A DNA stretch of 64,000 bases. Origin: Sorex araneus (lineage: Eukaryota > Chordata > Mammalia > Eulipotyphla > Soricidae). The DNA lies in the NCBI RefSeq assembly GCF_027595985.1, contig NC_073307.1:10746432-10810431 (forward strand), given 5' to 3'. Numbering within the stretch: position 1 is the stretch's first letter; each line of letters starts with the position of its first letter. Both the position numbers and the translations under genes were made by a program. Of the stretch, positions 1-12,006 are shown in pieces. The notes beneath the pieces are model-generated. The model was not told where the DNA came from, searched no databases, and saw only the letters and a list, made by a program, of their open reading frames with translations.

Positions 1-288
1 GAGGCTCTACTCAGCTGACATTCTCTTCATGGATTTTGCTCACCTGCTTCAATTACCATTCTCATGACATTTCTCTGTTGGGAGAACATCAGACTGGGCA
101 CTGCTGTCCTTGTAACTTCAAGTGACCCAAAGTTCTGCCTCTGATTAACAACTTCCAATGGCGTAATCATTCATTTTCTTCGGAAAGGAAGGTCCTCTCA
201 GTAATCTGGCGAGCTCAATACAGCAACCAAAATGAACATATTGTATTACTGTGAATGAATTGGGTTTTTTGTTTGTTTGTTTGTTTCT
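1..288. other. Unmarked flanking DNA
   Basis: I see no gene or repeat family here apart from a short (gttt)n run near 268-286 that forms the left flank of the first SINE. Confidence 0.5.
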
Positions 289-300
289 AAATGAACATGT

Positions 301-470
301 GTGGACAGAGTGATAGCACAATGGGGAGGGCGTTTGCCTTTCTTATGGCCAAACCAGGTTGATCCCTGACACCCCATATGGTCCACTGGAACAATTACCA
401 GGAGTAATTCCTGAATGCAGAGCCAGGAGTAACCCCTGAGCATCACCGGGTGTGAACACTCCTACCCCCA
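301..470 (+). repeat. SINE-A (tRNA-headed shrew SINE)
   Basis: The head 'gagtgatagcaca...' and the later 'agccaggagtaacccctgag' and 'ccgggtgtga' blocks match the other SINE-A copies in this window. An imperfect 12-bp target duplication (aaatgaacatgt at 289-300, aaataaacatgt at 471-482) brackets it, so the insertion is complete. Box B is damaged, so Pol III activity is unlikely. Confidence 0.88.
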
Positions 471-663
471 AAATAAACATGTATGTAAAACTGAACCACT
501 TTAAGAAAAGCAAAGCTTAAATTTTAATTTTAGTGATTGTTAGTTTTATTTTTATTTGATTATAAAAATAATTATCTCTAAAAATCAACATATTTCTCCT
601 TTTAACTACATGAAATTATTAAAAAAATCAGGCTCCTTATATTTTCCCTTTCCCTTCCAAATA

Positions 664-795
664 GATTTTGGTTTATTTTGGTGTGGGGTCCACACCCACT
701 GATACATGGGGTTCTCCTGGGTCTGTACAGTGCTGGGGATCCCTCTGGGGTCTCCTGCATGCAGAATTCATTGAGCTATTTCTCTGGATGTGGAA
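664..795 (-). repeat. Divergent SINE-A relative
   Basis: Read on the minus strand it keeps the order of SINE-A blocks: a degraded head near 780-795, the 'ccccagcac' middle and a 'gtgtgg' end, followed by an A-rich tail (T-rich on plus). Many substitutions point to an old copy. Confidence 0.55.
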
Positions 796-1281
796 TCAGT
801 GTTTTAATTTGTATGAATACCTTATTTTGATTTCCTCAATCTGAACATGGTAGAATTGGTTGTTTACAAATAAACGTGTTTCGAACTTCACAACCAGTGA
901 TTAGCACAGCATCAGATTATCATGTTGATATTCAAACAGTTGCTCAGAACTGTATTCAAACGTCAGCTTTAACTATTTTCCACTGGGGTTTCATAATCTG
1001 CGACGCAAAGATACACATCTCAGTTGTCACTCAGAGGGAAACGGAGCTTAAGTTCAGTTATTAAAATGAAAGGCATGTAAATGAAACTCTTCTACCTGCT
1101 GTGCCGCAGCCAGAGAAGCAGGCGGTGTATCCTGTCTGAATTACATTTCCAAAATGTTTGAAAGAGCAATTTTAGGATTTACTGTTTTTGAGCAGAAAAT
1201 AATCTGATAAAATATTCAGGGAAAGCATCATAAAGCAAACAAGGATTACCATTCTCTCCCAGATCTGGCACTGACTGGGCT
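796..1281. other. Unique AT-rich DNA
   Basis: A 62-codon open frame at 876-1064 has no recognisable motif and is of the length expected by chance. No repeat family is recognised. Confidence 0.5.
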
Positions 1282-1288
1282 CTTATTT

Positions 1289-1474
1289 TATTTATTTCAT
1301 TTTTATTTATTTTTGCTTTTAGGGTCACACCCAGCGATGCTCAGGGGTTCCTCCTGGGCTGCACTCAGGAATTACTCCTGATGGTGCTTGGGGGACCATA
1401 TGGGATGCTGGGGATTGAACCCGGGTCAGCCACATGCAAGGCAAACGCTCTCCCTGCTGTACTATGGCTCCAGC
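1289..1474 (-). repeat. SINE-A
   Basis: Well preserved on the minus strand, with the head at 1441-1474, a box B-like 'gggttcaatcc' near 1410-1425 and the 3' body 'gggtgtgaccct' near 1320. The T-rich stretch at 1289-1320 is the tail. A 7-bp 'cttattt' at 1282-1288 and 1475-1481 may be the target duplication. Confidence 0.92.
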
Positions 1475-1481
1475 CTTATTT

Positions 1482-2656
1482 CTTCTAATTTCTGAGAAAA
1501 CGTTGAACTGAATCTGGAATCTGACACTGGGCTGAGCTGTGGGATCAGTGGATTTCCCAATCGTGGGACCAGGGAATCTGCAGCTTCTAACCCTACATTG
1601 TTCTAGCTGCAATTCTAGAATTGGATTCTTTAGATTCCAGAAATCCTTATTTGTAGCAGAGCCCCAGTCTATTACTCTTTGGGTCATTTTTTTTTCCAAT
1701 TGCTTAACAAAATGGACAGGAGGGAGGGAGTGTTGAATATCCATACTTAGATTATTGATTTTATGGTCTTTAAATGTAATAATCACCCTGGAAAGCCATT
1801 TGGCTGAGCCCCGACCTTGCTCAATATCTTCTATTGATCTTTTCCCAGACCACTCGTTAAAATTGCAGTTTATTCCCCCCCTGTTTTCTTTCTAGACATA
1901 CTGTGTGTTCTTCTTGCTTATTTTCTATTCTCCAATTAAAATATAAATACAAAAAAATCTCACGTTTTCCTCATTGTTGCAACCTTGACACCTAAAGCAA
2001 TAGTGAGTATATGCATCATAACAATAATATAAAATATTAAAGATAACCACTTTATTATTGCACAATAGATTTCCTTTAGGTGCTCTTCAAAACATAAATA
2101 TTGTGCTCTCACACAAAGTTTCTAGAATCATAGAAACCAATGTTTGTTTATTGGTAAAACATTAATAGTTGTATTACTATATTTAGGACACTAATAAAAT
2201 ACCAAATATATTGCAGATTTCTCAGTTAAATTGTATGTATTCCTTGATATATTATCAATATTATTGACTCAATATTTTACAGAGAGTCTTTTATCTAGTT
2301 CTGTTAATATACATAATTCATCATACAAATACATATCTAAGTTTTGTAAATTTGGAAATAACTATGCCTAAATATATTCTTTCTCCTAATTTTATTATGA
2401 ATATCTTTAATATTATTACCCAATTTTCTTTCTGTCATAATGAGTATTAGTATTATTTCACTTTTATTCTAAAGCTTTTGAGATATAAAAATTCTACTAA
2501 GACTTTAAAATGTAATTCTACAGAATAATTTTGTGTTTATTGACTAACAACATCTCTTAACTCCATAATCAAACCTTATGGTACTGGTACTTGAAAACTC
2601 CAGTCACATTACTTTAAAGGAAGTCTGTACTTAAGTAATCTTTCACATTACCAATG
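1482..2656. other. Long AT-rich stretch without features
   Basis: Both strands are rich in stop codons and no SINE, LINE or LTR signature is recognisable. It may hold very old degraded L1. Confidence 0.5.
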
Positions 2657-2671
2657 AGCAACTCATTTTTA

Positions 2672-3072
2672 ATTTTTTTTTTATTTTTTATTGAATCACC
2701 ATGTGGAAAGTTACAAAGCTTTCAGGCTTAAGTCTCATTTACACAATGCTCAAACACCCATCCCTTCACCAATGCACATATTCCACCACCAAGAACCTCA
2801 GTAAACCTCCCCCCACCCCCCACCTCCCCAGCCCCCTACCCCACCTGTGTAGCTGATAAATTTCACTTTACTTTCTCTTTACTTTGGTTACATTCAATAT
2901 TTCAACAAAAAACTCACTATTATTGTTTGGAGTTTTCCTCACCCTGAAAGTCAGACCTGCTAGAGAGGAAGCATTTGATAATTTGTTTTCCATTGCTGAG
3001 AATGAAGAGACATGAGGTCGAGTGCCTACAATAGCGGCAACGAGGTTTTGGATTTCTGTATTTTAGTATTTT
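2672..3072 (-). mobile_element. 5'-truncated L1, 3' end only
   Basis: On the minus strand this is the shrew L1 3' end: a G-rich stretch (C-rich on plus at 2811-2842), the 'ggtgaagggatgggtgtttgag' type block, 'cacatggtgattcaataaa' and a poly(A) tail. A perfect 15-bp duplication, agcaactcattttta at 2657-2671 and 3073-3087, flanks it, showing target-primed insertion. The 'agcaact' part also fits the L1 sequence itself when compared with the copy at 58.7 kb, so the 5' junction used microhomology. Only about 400 bp of the ~6-kb element is present and there is no coding part. Confidence 0.9.
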
Positions 3073-3120
3073 AGCAACTCATTTTTATGTCTTACTTTTT
3101 TCTTTTAGTGAAGATAGTTG

Positions 3121-3354
3121 GGGCTGGAGCAATAGCACAGCAGTTGGGCATTCACCTTTCATGCGGCCCACTCAAGTTTGATTCCTCTGCCCCTCTCGGA
3201 GAGCCCGGCAAGCTACAGAGAGTATTGAGCCCGAGAGGCAGAGCCTGGCAAGCTACCCATGTGTATTGGATATGCCAAAAACAGTAACAATAAGTCTCTC
3301 AATGGTGCCTGCTTGAACAAATCAATGAGCAACGGGATGACAGTGACAGTGACA
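3121..3354 (+). repeat. SINE-B (tRNA head plus RTE body)
   Basis: It has the tRNA-like head, the 'ctctcggagagcccggcaagctac' RTE 5'UTR block, 'gatatgccaaaaacagtaac', and the RTE C-terminal block ending in a (gacagt)n tail. A 13-bp duplication gtgaagatagttg lies at 3108-3120 and 3355-3367. About 12 bp of the RTE tail ('gagacgttactg') is deleted. Confidence 0.92.
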
Positions 3355-3375
3355 GTGAAGATAGTTGTGGGGTAT

Positions 3376-3546
3376 TTTTGTTTTGTTCCTTTTTTTCCCT
3401 GTTCTGGCATCACATCTGATGGTGCTCAGGGGTTTCTACTGACTGCATTCAGGATTTACTCCTGGTGGCCCTTGGAGGGACCAAATGAGGGGGATCAGAC
3501 AGTACACAAGGACAGTGCCCTTCCTGTGTTATCATAATTCTGGCCC
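3376..3546 (-). repeat. SINE-A
   Basis: On the minus strand it runs from a head at 3530-3546 (ctggccc complement) to a T-rich tail at 3376-3400, with the 'gtcagtagaaacccctgagcacc' body. It is moderately diverged and lies only ~10 bp beyond the preceding SINE-B duplication. Confidence 0.85.
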
Positions 3547-3820
3547 AAAGTGAGAGAGTTCTTATTGAAACTTGTTTAGAAAGAAGAGAGGAGAGAAAAA
3601 GAGAGAAAGTTTTCAAGAGAAAACTCATGTGCCTGCAGGGTAAAATGAGGTGAACAGAAACATGGAGACAAACTAAGGGCTCAAGGGAGAATGCAGGCTA
3701 GAAGAACAAGCCACTTTTAGGCATTTCTGTAGAATGTTTATCTTAAGTTGTTTGTATAAAACTGGAAGGGTTTATGTGGATTTAGGAAATTAGTGATACA
3801 CTATTTCTTTTTATTCTTCC

Positions 3821-4070
3821 TGGTAGCACTGTCACACTGTCATCTCATTGATCATCAATTTGCTCGAGTGGCCACCAGTAACATCTCCATTGTGAGACTT
3901 GTTACTGTTTTTGGCATATCAAATACACCATGGGGTACTTGCCAGGCTCTGTTATGCGGATGGGATACTCTTGGTAGCTTGCCAGGCTCTCCAAGAGGGA
4001 CGGAGGAATCAAACCTGGGTCGGCCCTGTACAAGGCAAACATCTTACCTGCTGTGCTATCGCGCCAGTCC
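3821..4070 (-). repeat. SINE-B
   Basis: A full-length minus-strand copy: RTE-type tail at 3824-3885, 'ttactgtttttggcatatc' at 3902-3920 and the tRNA-like head ending at 4070. Short flanking matches attcttcct (3812) and attcctcct (4072) look like a 9-bp duplication with one change. Confidence 0.93.
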
Positions 4071-4082
4071 AATTCCTCCTTG

Positions 4083-4857
4083 TACTTTTAAAAAATAAAT
4101 TCATAATTCTAAAAATAGATTCATAGCAGAGAAGTGTAATGGCTGGACAGTATTCATATTTCTGTCTTATTTCTGCTTTCTCTAAAATTCTCAGGTTTTC
4201 AATCCAACCACTTCTAACATTTCATTTGAATTTTGCATATGTTTTTGAATATGGGCCATGTTAGCGGAATGAATGAATACCAGATTGTTTATTAGATAAT
4301 GACTGGAAAATGCCGGCATTGTGGAAAGGCCCCTTAAGTGGGTGGCCTGGGAAAAATAATTCTGTACCCTCCTCTACTATTTCTGATTTTGTTTTGGCAT
4401 CAATCTATCACATTAGTTACCAGTATTCTGGGGATCCCAGTCTTCTTGTCTCCTGCTGTGCCAGAATTAGTGCCAGGAGCTGGGAGCTTACTCACTTCAG
4501 TAGTACAAATAGCAAATGGCTCTTTTCTTCTTTTCCAAACTTGTGGTCTCAGAATGTCTGAAGCTCCAGGCATGTCTTGTTTCATGGACAGATAGAAGTC
4601 ATGCTCCCCCCCGCCCCCCACCACTTCTCTACTCTTCATTTGTGTTTACAGAATAGCATGTTGGCAGAGATGCAGCTGAATTAGTATGTGATTTTAATTT
4701 TGCAATTGGACTCTGGATCCTGTTTCCCACCTCTCCTAAAATTCTACTCCACAAGAGCAAAGATGTTATGTAAAAAATAAATCAATCAACATAACTCACG
4801 ATGCGAAATACCATAGCAGAATAATAGATATTATGTGTTTTTTGTTCAGAAATCATT
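4083..4857. other. Unmarked DNA
   Basis: Several overlapping 80-codon frames at 4310-4640 are unrelated to any family I recognise. A C-rich run sits at 4606-4620. No repeat call is made. Confidence 0.45.
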
Positions 4858-4869
4858 ATTTCAAAAGTC

Positions 4870-5115
4870 GCTCTGCCTCACTATCGTCCTGTTGTTCATC
4901 GATTTGCTCGAGCGGGCATCAGTAACATCTCCATTGTGGGACTTGTAACCATTTTTGACATATCAAATACGCCATGGGTAGCTTGCCAGGCTCTACCGTG
5001 CAGGCATGATACTCTCGGTAGCTTGCTGGGCTCTCTGAGAGGGACAGAGGAATCAAACACAGGTTGGCCGCCTGCAAGGCAAATGCCCTACTCGCTGTGC
5101 TATCACTCCAGTCCT
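4870..5115 (-). repeat. SINE-B
   Basis: A near-complete minus-strand copy with RTE tail block 'tcgtcctgttgttcatcgatttgctcgag' at the left and head 'agcgagtagggcatttgcc' (complement) at the right. Imperfect 12-bp flanks atttcaaaagtc (4858) and attccaaaagcc (5116) look like an aged duplication. Confidence 0.93.
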
Positions 5116-5127
5116 ATTCCAAAAGCC

Positions 5128-5993
5128 AACAAAAATAGGTACTTCTTATTACTAACGTCTAATTAAGAAATGGCTGCACTTGTACCTGCTATATACATTG
5201 GTTGTTTCATTTTCTCATTATATGGAACCGAGTGTCTAAATTAGGCAGTTCCCACCTCCTGCAGGGCACTGGAATGGTCAGCACAATGCTGTGTTTATGG
5301 AGCTACCCCAGGAAGATTTCTAGGGTGGTACTGAGTAAATGTTTATCTGCCAAGAAGCAATAAACCGAATGATGAAGTTTCTGCTTTAAAAGAACATAAT
5401 ACAATCTTTCATGTTTGTTGCTGATAAGGGATGATGTCTAACCTACTTTCCTCAAAACGTTGATTGCACAATGGTGAATAACACTGTTATTGATGTTAGA
5501 CTGATGTTTAAAAGTACTAGAGGGGTGATATTTCTATCTTGAAATTTCCATCGTGAAGGGCAAGGCTGCTTTAACCCACCACCCCCTTAGCCTCTTTTCA
5601 CTCAAGATATTTTTATATTTTGGTGGAGAACTACAAAAAAGAGGTGTGCAAATCATTTGCAGATGATAAACCATGTCTTTAAAAAGTTAAACAGTTTTCT
5701 AAAAGTTATGTGACTCCATATGGGGTCACACTGCACAGTTTCAAAAGCTAGAACATAGAGTATTTGAGCATGAAACAAATAGGTGGAATAGACATAAGAA
5801 GAACTGTCTGATTCTTAAAATCCAGGAATCAGTTATTACAAAAGTTTCATAATTTTGGACTGGTGACAATATTTTTTAGAACATAATGAGTGGTAAACTT
5901 TAACCGAGAGTTAATATTTGATAGAATGAAAATGTTATTAGCCTGAGTTTTATATCAATTACCTAGTAAACATCTCATGAAATGCAGATTTTT
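5128..5993. other. Unmarked AT-rich DNA
   Basis: No gene or repeat family is recognised. It is probably unique sequence. Confidence 0.5.
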
Positions 5994-6004
5994 AAACAAT
6001 CATA

Positions 6005-6194
6005 TTGGGACCAGAGAGGTAGTCGAGCAGGTAAGGCATTTCCCTTGCACAGTGCAGACCTGAGTCGCATTCCCAGAACCCTGAGCCCCGCCAGGAGGGA
6101 TTCCTGAGTGGAGAGCCTGGAGTAAGCCCTGAAAATCACCGGGGGGGTGATCCAAAATCAAGTAAAAGGAACAAAAACTAAAAATAAATAAATA
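6005..6194 (+). repeat. SINE-A
   Basis: A diverged copy that keeps the 'ccgccaggagggattcctgagtg' body and an A-rich tail with (aaat)n. A perfect 11-bp duplication aaacaatcata lies at 5994-6004 and 6195-6205. Confidence 0.88.
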
Positions 6195-6205
6195 AAACAA
6201 TCATA

Positions 6206-7352
6206 AATACAAAAGGGAGTTTAAAATATAAAGATTTAAAAGCCAGGTATCACCCTGTTCAAATCAGAGCGCTTGGATGAAGTTAATGCATTGTGTTATA
6301 CACAGCAAGGTATGGCACTGTAGAGATTTATTGGATTTTTAAAGCTACGTGACTCTAGATATTTCAGGCCACGACAGACAGAAATTTAAAATTATGAGTG
6401 AGATAAGAAGGCAGGAGCCCGTTCGTGGAGTCTGACAATTTCGAACGGTTCCCCAAAAATAAATAAAATGGAGGTGAAGTGAAAGCTAGCATCAAAGTCA
6501 TCAGTGGTAAAAATAAAAATTGGGGAATGTAATTGCTTTTCAGTAAAGCCTTAGCAAATGAATACTGCCAAACTGTAGAAGAGAAAATGCCGCAGCATAG
6601 AAAGTAATTCACCATTGCAGCATTTCATTTCTAGTTGACAATAGATTTTTGTATTCCTTCTTTTTTCAATAATATATTCATTATCCACCTAATTTAGAGT
6701 CAAGTTAGCCAAAGAGCCTCTTGACAACTCCAAACAGTTCTTTCTCATCTGCTCTCTTGACTGCAGAAACCTGGCATTTGTTAACTTCCAAGATCCTAAT
6801 TCAGTATAGAAATAAAAAGGGAGCACAAGCTTTTAGTTTCTTGGTGAATAAAAATTATTGTACCGTCACTCATGTGAGTTGATTTCTCTGTGTCTAAGGA
6901 TGACACACTCTTCTTTGTGACTATCCCAAAAATGTCACAAATGGCAAGCGATCATACAGACATACAGAGCCCTACCTGAGAAACCCTACAAGTAAAAGCT
7001 CCAAGAAGAGGATCAGTCCATCAAATAATCAATCAAATTGGAAATATACAATTGAAAGTAAGAATTGTTTCATAAGATCTATTTTCCTCTAAGAAATTTC
7101 TGGTAAACTTTTATAATGCAGAAATGCTAATGTAAGGGAAAGTCTTGGTATAATTAACAATGCCACGTAGAGATCTAGACAGAAAAGGTGTCCTTGGATG
7201 CCAGAGAGATTTCTGGGTTCTGTTCTGTTAAATTTTGGTCACCCCTGGCTAAAAATAATGTTGCCAAAATTTGATGTCCCCCCCCCACCATCATATATCA
7301 TGTGTTTTTGAGGACAGAAGCCCTATCCTTTATATGCTCTTTTTCTTTTCAA
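6206..7352. other. Unmarked DNA
   Basis: Open frames are short and show no domain. A C run is present at 7280-7288. No repeat is recognised with confidence. Confidence 0.45.
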
Positions 7353-7413
7353 ACTTCACTGAACATAATGCCCTCAAAAGGCATTCATATTTTTACAAAA
7401 GATAATAAGTTCT

Positions 7414-7575
7414 GAGGCCAGAGAGATAGTACAGAGGGGAGGGTGTTTACCTTGTGCAAAACCAACCTGGGTTCAATCCTTGGCATCACTGAGTGCAGAG
7501 CCAGAGTAAGCCCTGAGTAACGCCAGCTTGGCCAACCCTAACCCTTCCACCCCCCCCCCCAAAAAAAAGAGAAAA
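7414..7575 (+). repeat. SINE-A inside old L1-like DNA
   Basis: Head 'ggccagagagatagtacag', middle 'gggttcaatccttggcatcactgagtgcagagccag' and a C-run/A-run tail. A 7-bp duplication aagttct lies at 7407-7413 and 7576-7582. DNA on both sides resembles L1 3'UTR, so the SINE is younger than the L1 material. Confidence 0.88.
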
Positions 7576-7582
7576 AAGTTCT

Positions 7583-7830
7583 TGTGAGGATGCAGATAAA
7601 AGGGAGCACTTACACATTATTAGTGGAGATGCAATTTGGTGCATTCAGCATGAAATACAATATGGAAACTCATCAGAAATGAAAGAACAAAAATATCTTT
7701 TGATCCAGTACTTCACCTTCTGCAAATTTATATGAAGAATGCAACACTAACTTACAGAGATATGAGCCTATGTTTATGCATCTCTATTGACACATTATTT
7801 GTGATAGTCCAGGTGCTGAAATAATGAAAA
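7583..7830 (+). mobile_element. Ancient L1 3'UTR fragment
   Basis: The order 'gaggatgcagataaaaggga', 'gtggagatgcaatttggtgca', 'aatatggaaactcat', 'tttgatccagtact' and 'catctctattgacacattatttgtgatag' follows the conserved region downstream of mammalian L1 ORF2. The block at 7353-7405 just left of the SINE resembles another part of the same region in the opposite orientation, so two fragments or a rearrangement are present. Highly diverged. Confidence 0.65.
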
Positions 7831-9429
7831 AGGCCATGAGCAGATGTGTTGGTGTGTGCACATGCTTGTGTGTCTATGTGTACGCACAAAATGTAATACT
7901 GCTGAGTCATAACCATGAAAATACATAGGCATGAACAATTTTAAAGAAAAATACTCATTCATTTAGTTTTAGTCCAGAGCCCCTGTGTCAGGGATTAGTC
8001 TTAATAGATAATTTTTATAATAAGTACTAGTTGAATAATTATTTTCTTACCACATAATTTGTATTAACTATCCAACCATGTGGAAGAAATTTAAAAGAAA
8101 AATTATGTCTAATTTGTCCAGCACGTCACAGATCTGTTTTTGTAGTGTATGTGTTGATGTGTGGGTGCAAATACAAGCATGTTATTTTTTTTCTGTACCC
8201 CTGCATACTGTCCCAGCTATAATATTTGTGTCCTGGACTGCTATATGTGAAATTGATCTCTAAGGAATTGCCTCATTATTAGGAGACTCAAATGTGTACT
8301 TCTGGTGCATTTTGGACCAGGTAGAAAAATCAGGAAAATGCATGTAGTTGTTTCACTGGAGAGTTTAAGGAATTGTGGGCTGTTTCTTCATTTCTTATCA
8401 AAAACCTTTTCCATCTCCTGGAAACATAATGGCAATACATTCACTTGACACCTTCAGCCATTCTTCTCTGATTTTGCCCACTAGTACAGAAAAATATCTT
8501 CCTTAAACCTGACACAACCCTGCTGTGTTTGCTGAAATGTTGGCATTGCATAAGGAGAGGATATATTTCACTAGGAAGTAACACTCATAAATGTAAAAGG
8601 TACTGAATGAGTAACATGAAGAAGTGACGCAATTTAGAAATTAAGGTGATTCCTGAGGACCTAAATCTTCAAGTTTCTTATGTAAGAGTATTAATCTTTT
8701 TTTCCAGTAAATTTATCCACATATATGAGGCAATCTTATTTGAATCACTTATTATCTTATTCCTAATGGTTTCTTATATATTCAGGAAGTATTTGAAATT
8801 CTTAACAGAAAGATAAGTGTGTAGAAATAAACTGAATTAAAAAAACAACAGATGAGAAAGGAAGGGGGAAGTTACTGAAAGTCAAGGAATGTTCTGATTG
8901 CTTATACATTTTAGGCAAAGTGACTTATACTATTAATTATAGTTTCATATGTACAGTATTTCATCATCAACCCTCATCAGCCAGGACCCTGCTCCAATAT
9001 AACCCTGTTTCCCATTCTTAATTATCACCATGCTTAGTTCCATAGACCAATTCTCAGGCTCTGTTGCTTTGGGCCAGTTGCTATTTCTTTACTATGCTGC
9101 TTTATCTCCCACCTATGAGAGAGATCACTCTGCATATCTCTCTTAAAAATTGTTCTAGATACTTTGTACATGTGATGAATCTTCTAAAATTTGTGAACAT
9201 ATTTTAAGATAGTTTAAAGGGATAGTGGAGAAGTACTTGAATGAATTTTCACTCCAGTTATTTCTTCTGAATGATTGAATATAGGAATATTTAACAGATA
9301 ATCAAAACATCAAAGTCAAATACTGACAATGTTTTTAACCAAGAAGCTGCTTTTGTGGATATACTTCTCTTTTCCCACAAGGCTGACAGTACTAATACCC
9401 TAAAAATCCAATCTTGTTGCAACCAAACA
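7831..9429. other. Unmarked AT-rich DNA
   Basis: No recognisable gene or repeat. The 61-codon frame at 8078-8263 carries no motif. Confidence 0.45.
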
Positions 9430-9439
9430 ACCCATTATT

Positions 9440-9600
9440 GTTTCTAGCTGAGCACTGTTCCACATGTTCACTCAGTTGACATTTTGGCTGACTCAAGTTA
9501 TCTTCTATTGTAAATAATGCTACTGTGGACGTAGTGGTATATATATCTTTCCAAATCAACATTTCACATGTTTTTCAATTTTTCTGTGTTCTAATTGAAT
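9440..9600 (-). mobile_element. Ancient L1 3'UTR fragment
   Basis: The plus-strand block 'ttgtaaataatgctac' at 9511-9526 with 'tatatatctttccaaatcaacattt' downstream is the complement of the L1 3'UTR motif that encodes the 'gcattatttacaatag' block. The copy is old and lacks flanking duplications. Confidence 0.7.
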
Positions 9601-9938
9601 AAAATAATTGTTGAGTAACATTTAATAACTGTCGAATATCCTCTGATTCCTGTATTTTAAAATCAGAAGCCAGATATACTGGTTGATAGAAAGATGGCAA
9701 ACAAGACTTTCTGTACCTGGTATAGATGTAGGTTTTATATTTTTACTTTATCTGATTGAATCTTTATAAAATGTAACTAAAATGGTCGCCTATGGCAGAG
9801 TTGAGTTGTTCTCTTTTGGGATGCCCAAAACTAGCATGAATTATGTTGACTGGAGACAAATATGGTTCATGCTTTGTTGATTTTTACCAAATGGTGGTAG
9901 TACACTTTGGGCATCAGTCAACTCTAATATGATAATAT

Positions 9939-10108
9939 GGGGCTGGAGTGATAGTACAGCAGGTAGGGTGTTTGCCCTGCACATGGCCATCTGGGGTTTA
10001 ATCCCCAGTGTCCCATATGGTCCCCAGCACCGCCAGGAGTAATTTCTGAGTGCAAAACCAGGATAACCCCTGAGTATTGCTGGGTGTGATCCAAGAAGAC
10101 AAAAAAAG
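9939..10108 (+). repeat. SINE-A
   Basis: A near full-length copy. It has 'ggggctggagtgatagtacagcaggtagggtgtttgcc', the 'cccatatggtccccagcaccgccaggagtaat' body, 'gggtgtgatccaag' and an A tail. Box B is changed to 'gggtttaatcc'. Confidence 0.95.
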
Positions 10109-10417
10109 ATAGTATCTCTTATCTTTCTCCAAAAGAGTTCATTTTGAAATAATTTTAGTAGAATATAAATTTTCAGTAATGAGGTGTTAGTGTTTATATC
10201 CTAACACTTGAACTGGGAAACAAAATCTTTCAGTCAGCTTAAACAAATTTCCTAATTTTACCTGTGTCACAACTGAAGCAGCTATGGAAAGGCAGCAAAT
10301 TTCATTAGTTACAAGACCCATATAAACTCATGTAGACTAGGCTGAACGATGTGGGCTTATATTGGAATTAGGGAAAATGCAAAAGCTGAAAAATAAACAT
10401 TTACACTGGAATTTAGA
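10109..10417. other. Unmarked DNA
   Basis: Unique-looking AT-rich DNA with nothing recognisable. Confidence 0.5.
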
Positions 10418-10429
10418 CATTAAAATCCT

Positions 10430-10681
10430 GTACCACTGTACCACCACTGTCCTCCCGTTGCTCATCGATTTGCTCGTGCAGGCACCAGTAACATCTCCAT
10501 GTGAGATGTGTTGTTACTGTTTTTAGCATATCGAATATGCCACGGGTAGCTTGCCAGGCTCTGCCGTGTGGGTGGGATACTCTTGGTAGCTAGCCGGGCT
10601 CTCCAAAAGGGACAGAGGAATCGAAACTGGATTGGCCACGTGCAAGGCAAATGCCCTACCTGCTGTGCCATTGCTCCAACC
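10430..10681 (-). repeat. SINE-B with perfect duplication
   Basis: A full-length minus-strand copy flanked by a perfect 12-bp duplication cattaaaatcct (10418-10429 and 10682-10693). The tail on the minus strand is tacagtggtacagg-like, a short-repeat tail rather than poly(A), as expected for RTE-type priming. Confidence 0.96.
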
Positions 10682-10693
10682 CATTAAAATCCT

Positions 10694-11729
10694 ATATTAA
10701 GAAATTCTTAATGAGAGAGAGAGAGATAAAATCAAGACCAGGAAATTATTGGCAGACACTTGGTCGCACTCATCCCTGTGTAGGATGTAGGCAGGAACCA
10801 GCATATTCCATTGCTGATGAAATTAGGAATCCACATTTTGGCCCTTTACCTAATCATGACAGACTACTAGAAGACCCTTATTAAACTCTCCAAGTGATGA
10901 TGGAATGTTGAATGAATAATCTAAAAGATTTAAAGAGTCCTGATCAGGTCATAAAAACAAATGTTTTCAATGCAATTCAGGATGTCCCTACAGCAAGGGA
11001 ATGGCAATAGACTGTTAAATTGTTTAAATATGTGCTTGGTGGATATGGCAATATGTCAACATAAAAATAAATGCAAAGGCAAAAGTAGATAGAAAAAAAC
11101 AAACACTAAAGTTGTCTGCAGTCTCACTACACCCACCCATTCCCCAAATAAAACCCCCAAGCTTACCACCCAAACAAGCCAGTGCTGATAAAACAAGAAT
11201 CAAAGGGAAAAGAAAGGAAAAAGCATTTGCCCCATACTAGCCAATTAGCAGAGTTGGGTGTGAATCTGGGCAAATACTTTATCTCCTGATTTCATCATAA
11301 AAGCCAAAACTCATAAGTCTAATTGAATAAACCATCTTCATAAGTACTTTATATTTTAATAGATAGTACAAATGTATAATTATCCCAGCAATACCCACTT
11401 TTCTTCTTCCCAATATACTTCAATATTATGTATTCTAAATCTTAAACTAAGAGAATATTATTCAGCTGAATTATTACTCTACAAACATGAGCACTTAAAA
11501 TTTATAGACTCTGACAACTCAATAGAAAAACTGATCCAAATGTATATAAATGAGTAACCCTTTCATGCATGCAACTCTGGATGGCTAAAACATATGAAAA
11601 TATACTCCAGTGAACTAGTGCTCAACGTGGCTTTTATTGTAGGTGGTTTGTAAGAATGAAAAATATTCTACTTGTCTATATGGGAAATAGACTAAAGACC
11701 ATCTTTCACATTACTGAGGAAACTAGTAA
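10694..11729. other. Unmarked AT-rich DNA
   Basis: It contains a short (ga)n run at 10711-10724. Frames at 10651-10884 and 11372-11557 show no motif and are taken as chance. Confidence 0.5.
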
Positions 11730-11740
11730 TTACTCAAGAC

Positions 11741-11997
11741 TGTAGCACTGCACTGTAGCACTGTCCTCCCATTGTTCATTGATTTGCTTGAGCAGGCACC
11801 AGTAATGTCTCCATTGTGAGACTTCTTGTTACTGCTTTTGGCATATCAAATATGCCATGGGTAGCTTGTCAGGCTCTGTTGTGCGGGCTGGGTACTCTCA
11901 GTAGCTTGCCGGGCACTCCAAGAAGGATGGAGGAATTGAATCCAGGTCAGCCACATGCCAGGCAAACACCCTACCTGCTGTGCTATCACTCCAGTCT
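11741..11997 (-). repeat. SINE-B
   Basis: A full-length minus-strand copy with a tail that on plus reads 'tgtagcactgcactgtagcactgtcc', i.e. a degenerate repeat of the tail unit. The short match ttactca at 11730-11736 and 12000-12006 may be part of the duplication. Confidence 0.93.
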
Positions 11998-12006
11998 GGT
12001 TACTCA

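Noticed and set aside
9939-10108. Idea that the short SINE with A tail is a 7SL/Alu-type element
   Set aside because: The head has tRNA-type A and B boxes and no 7SL similarity.
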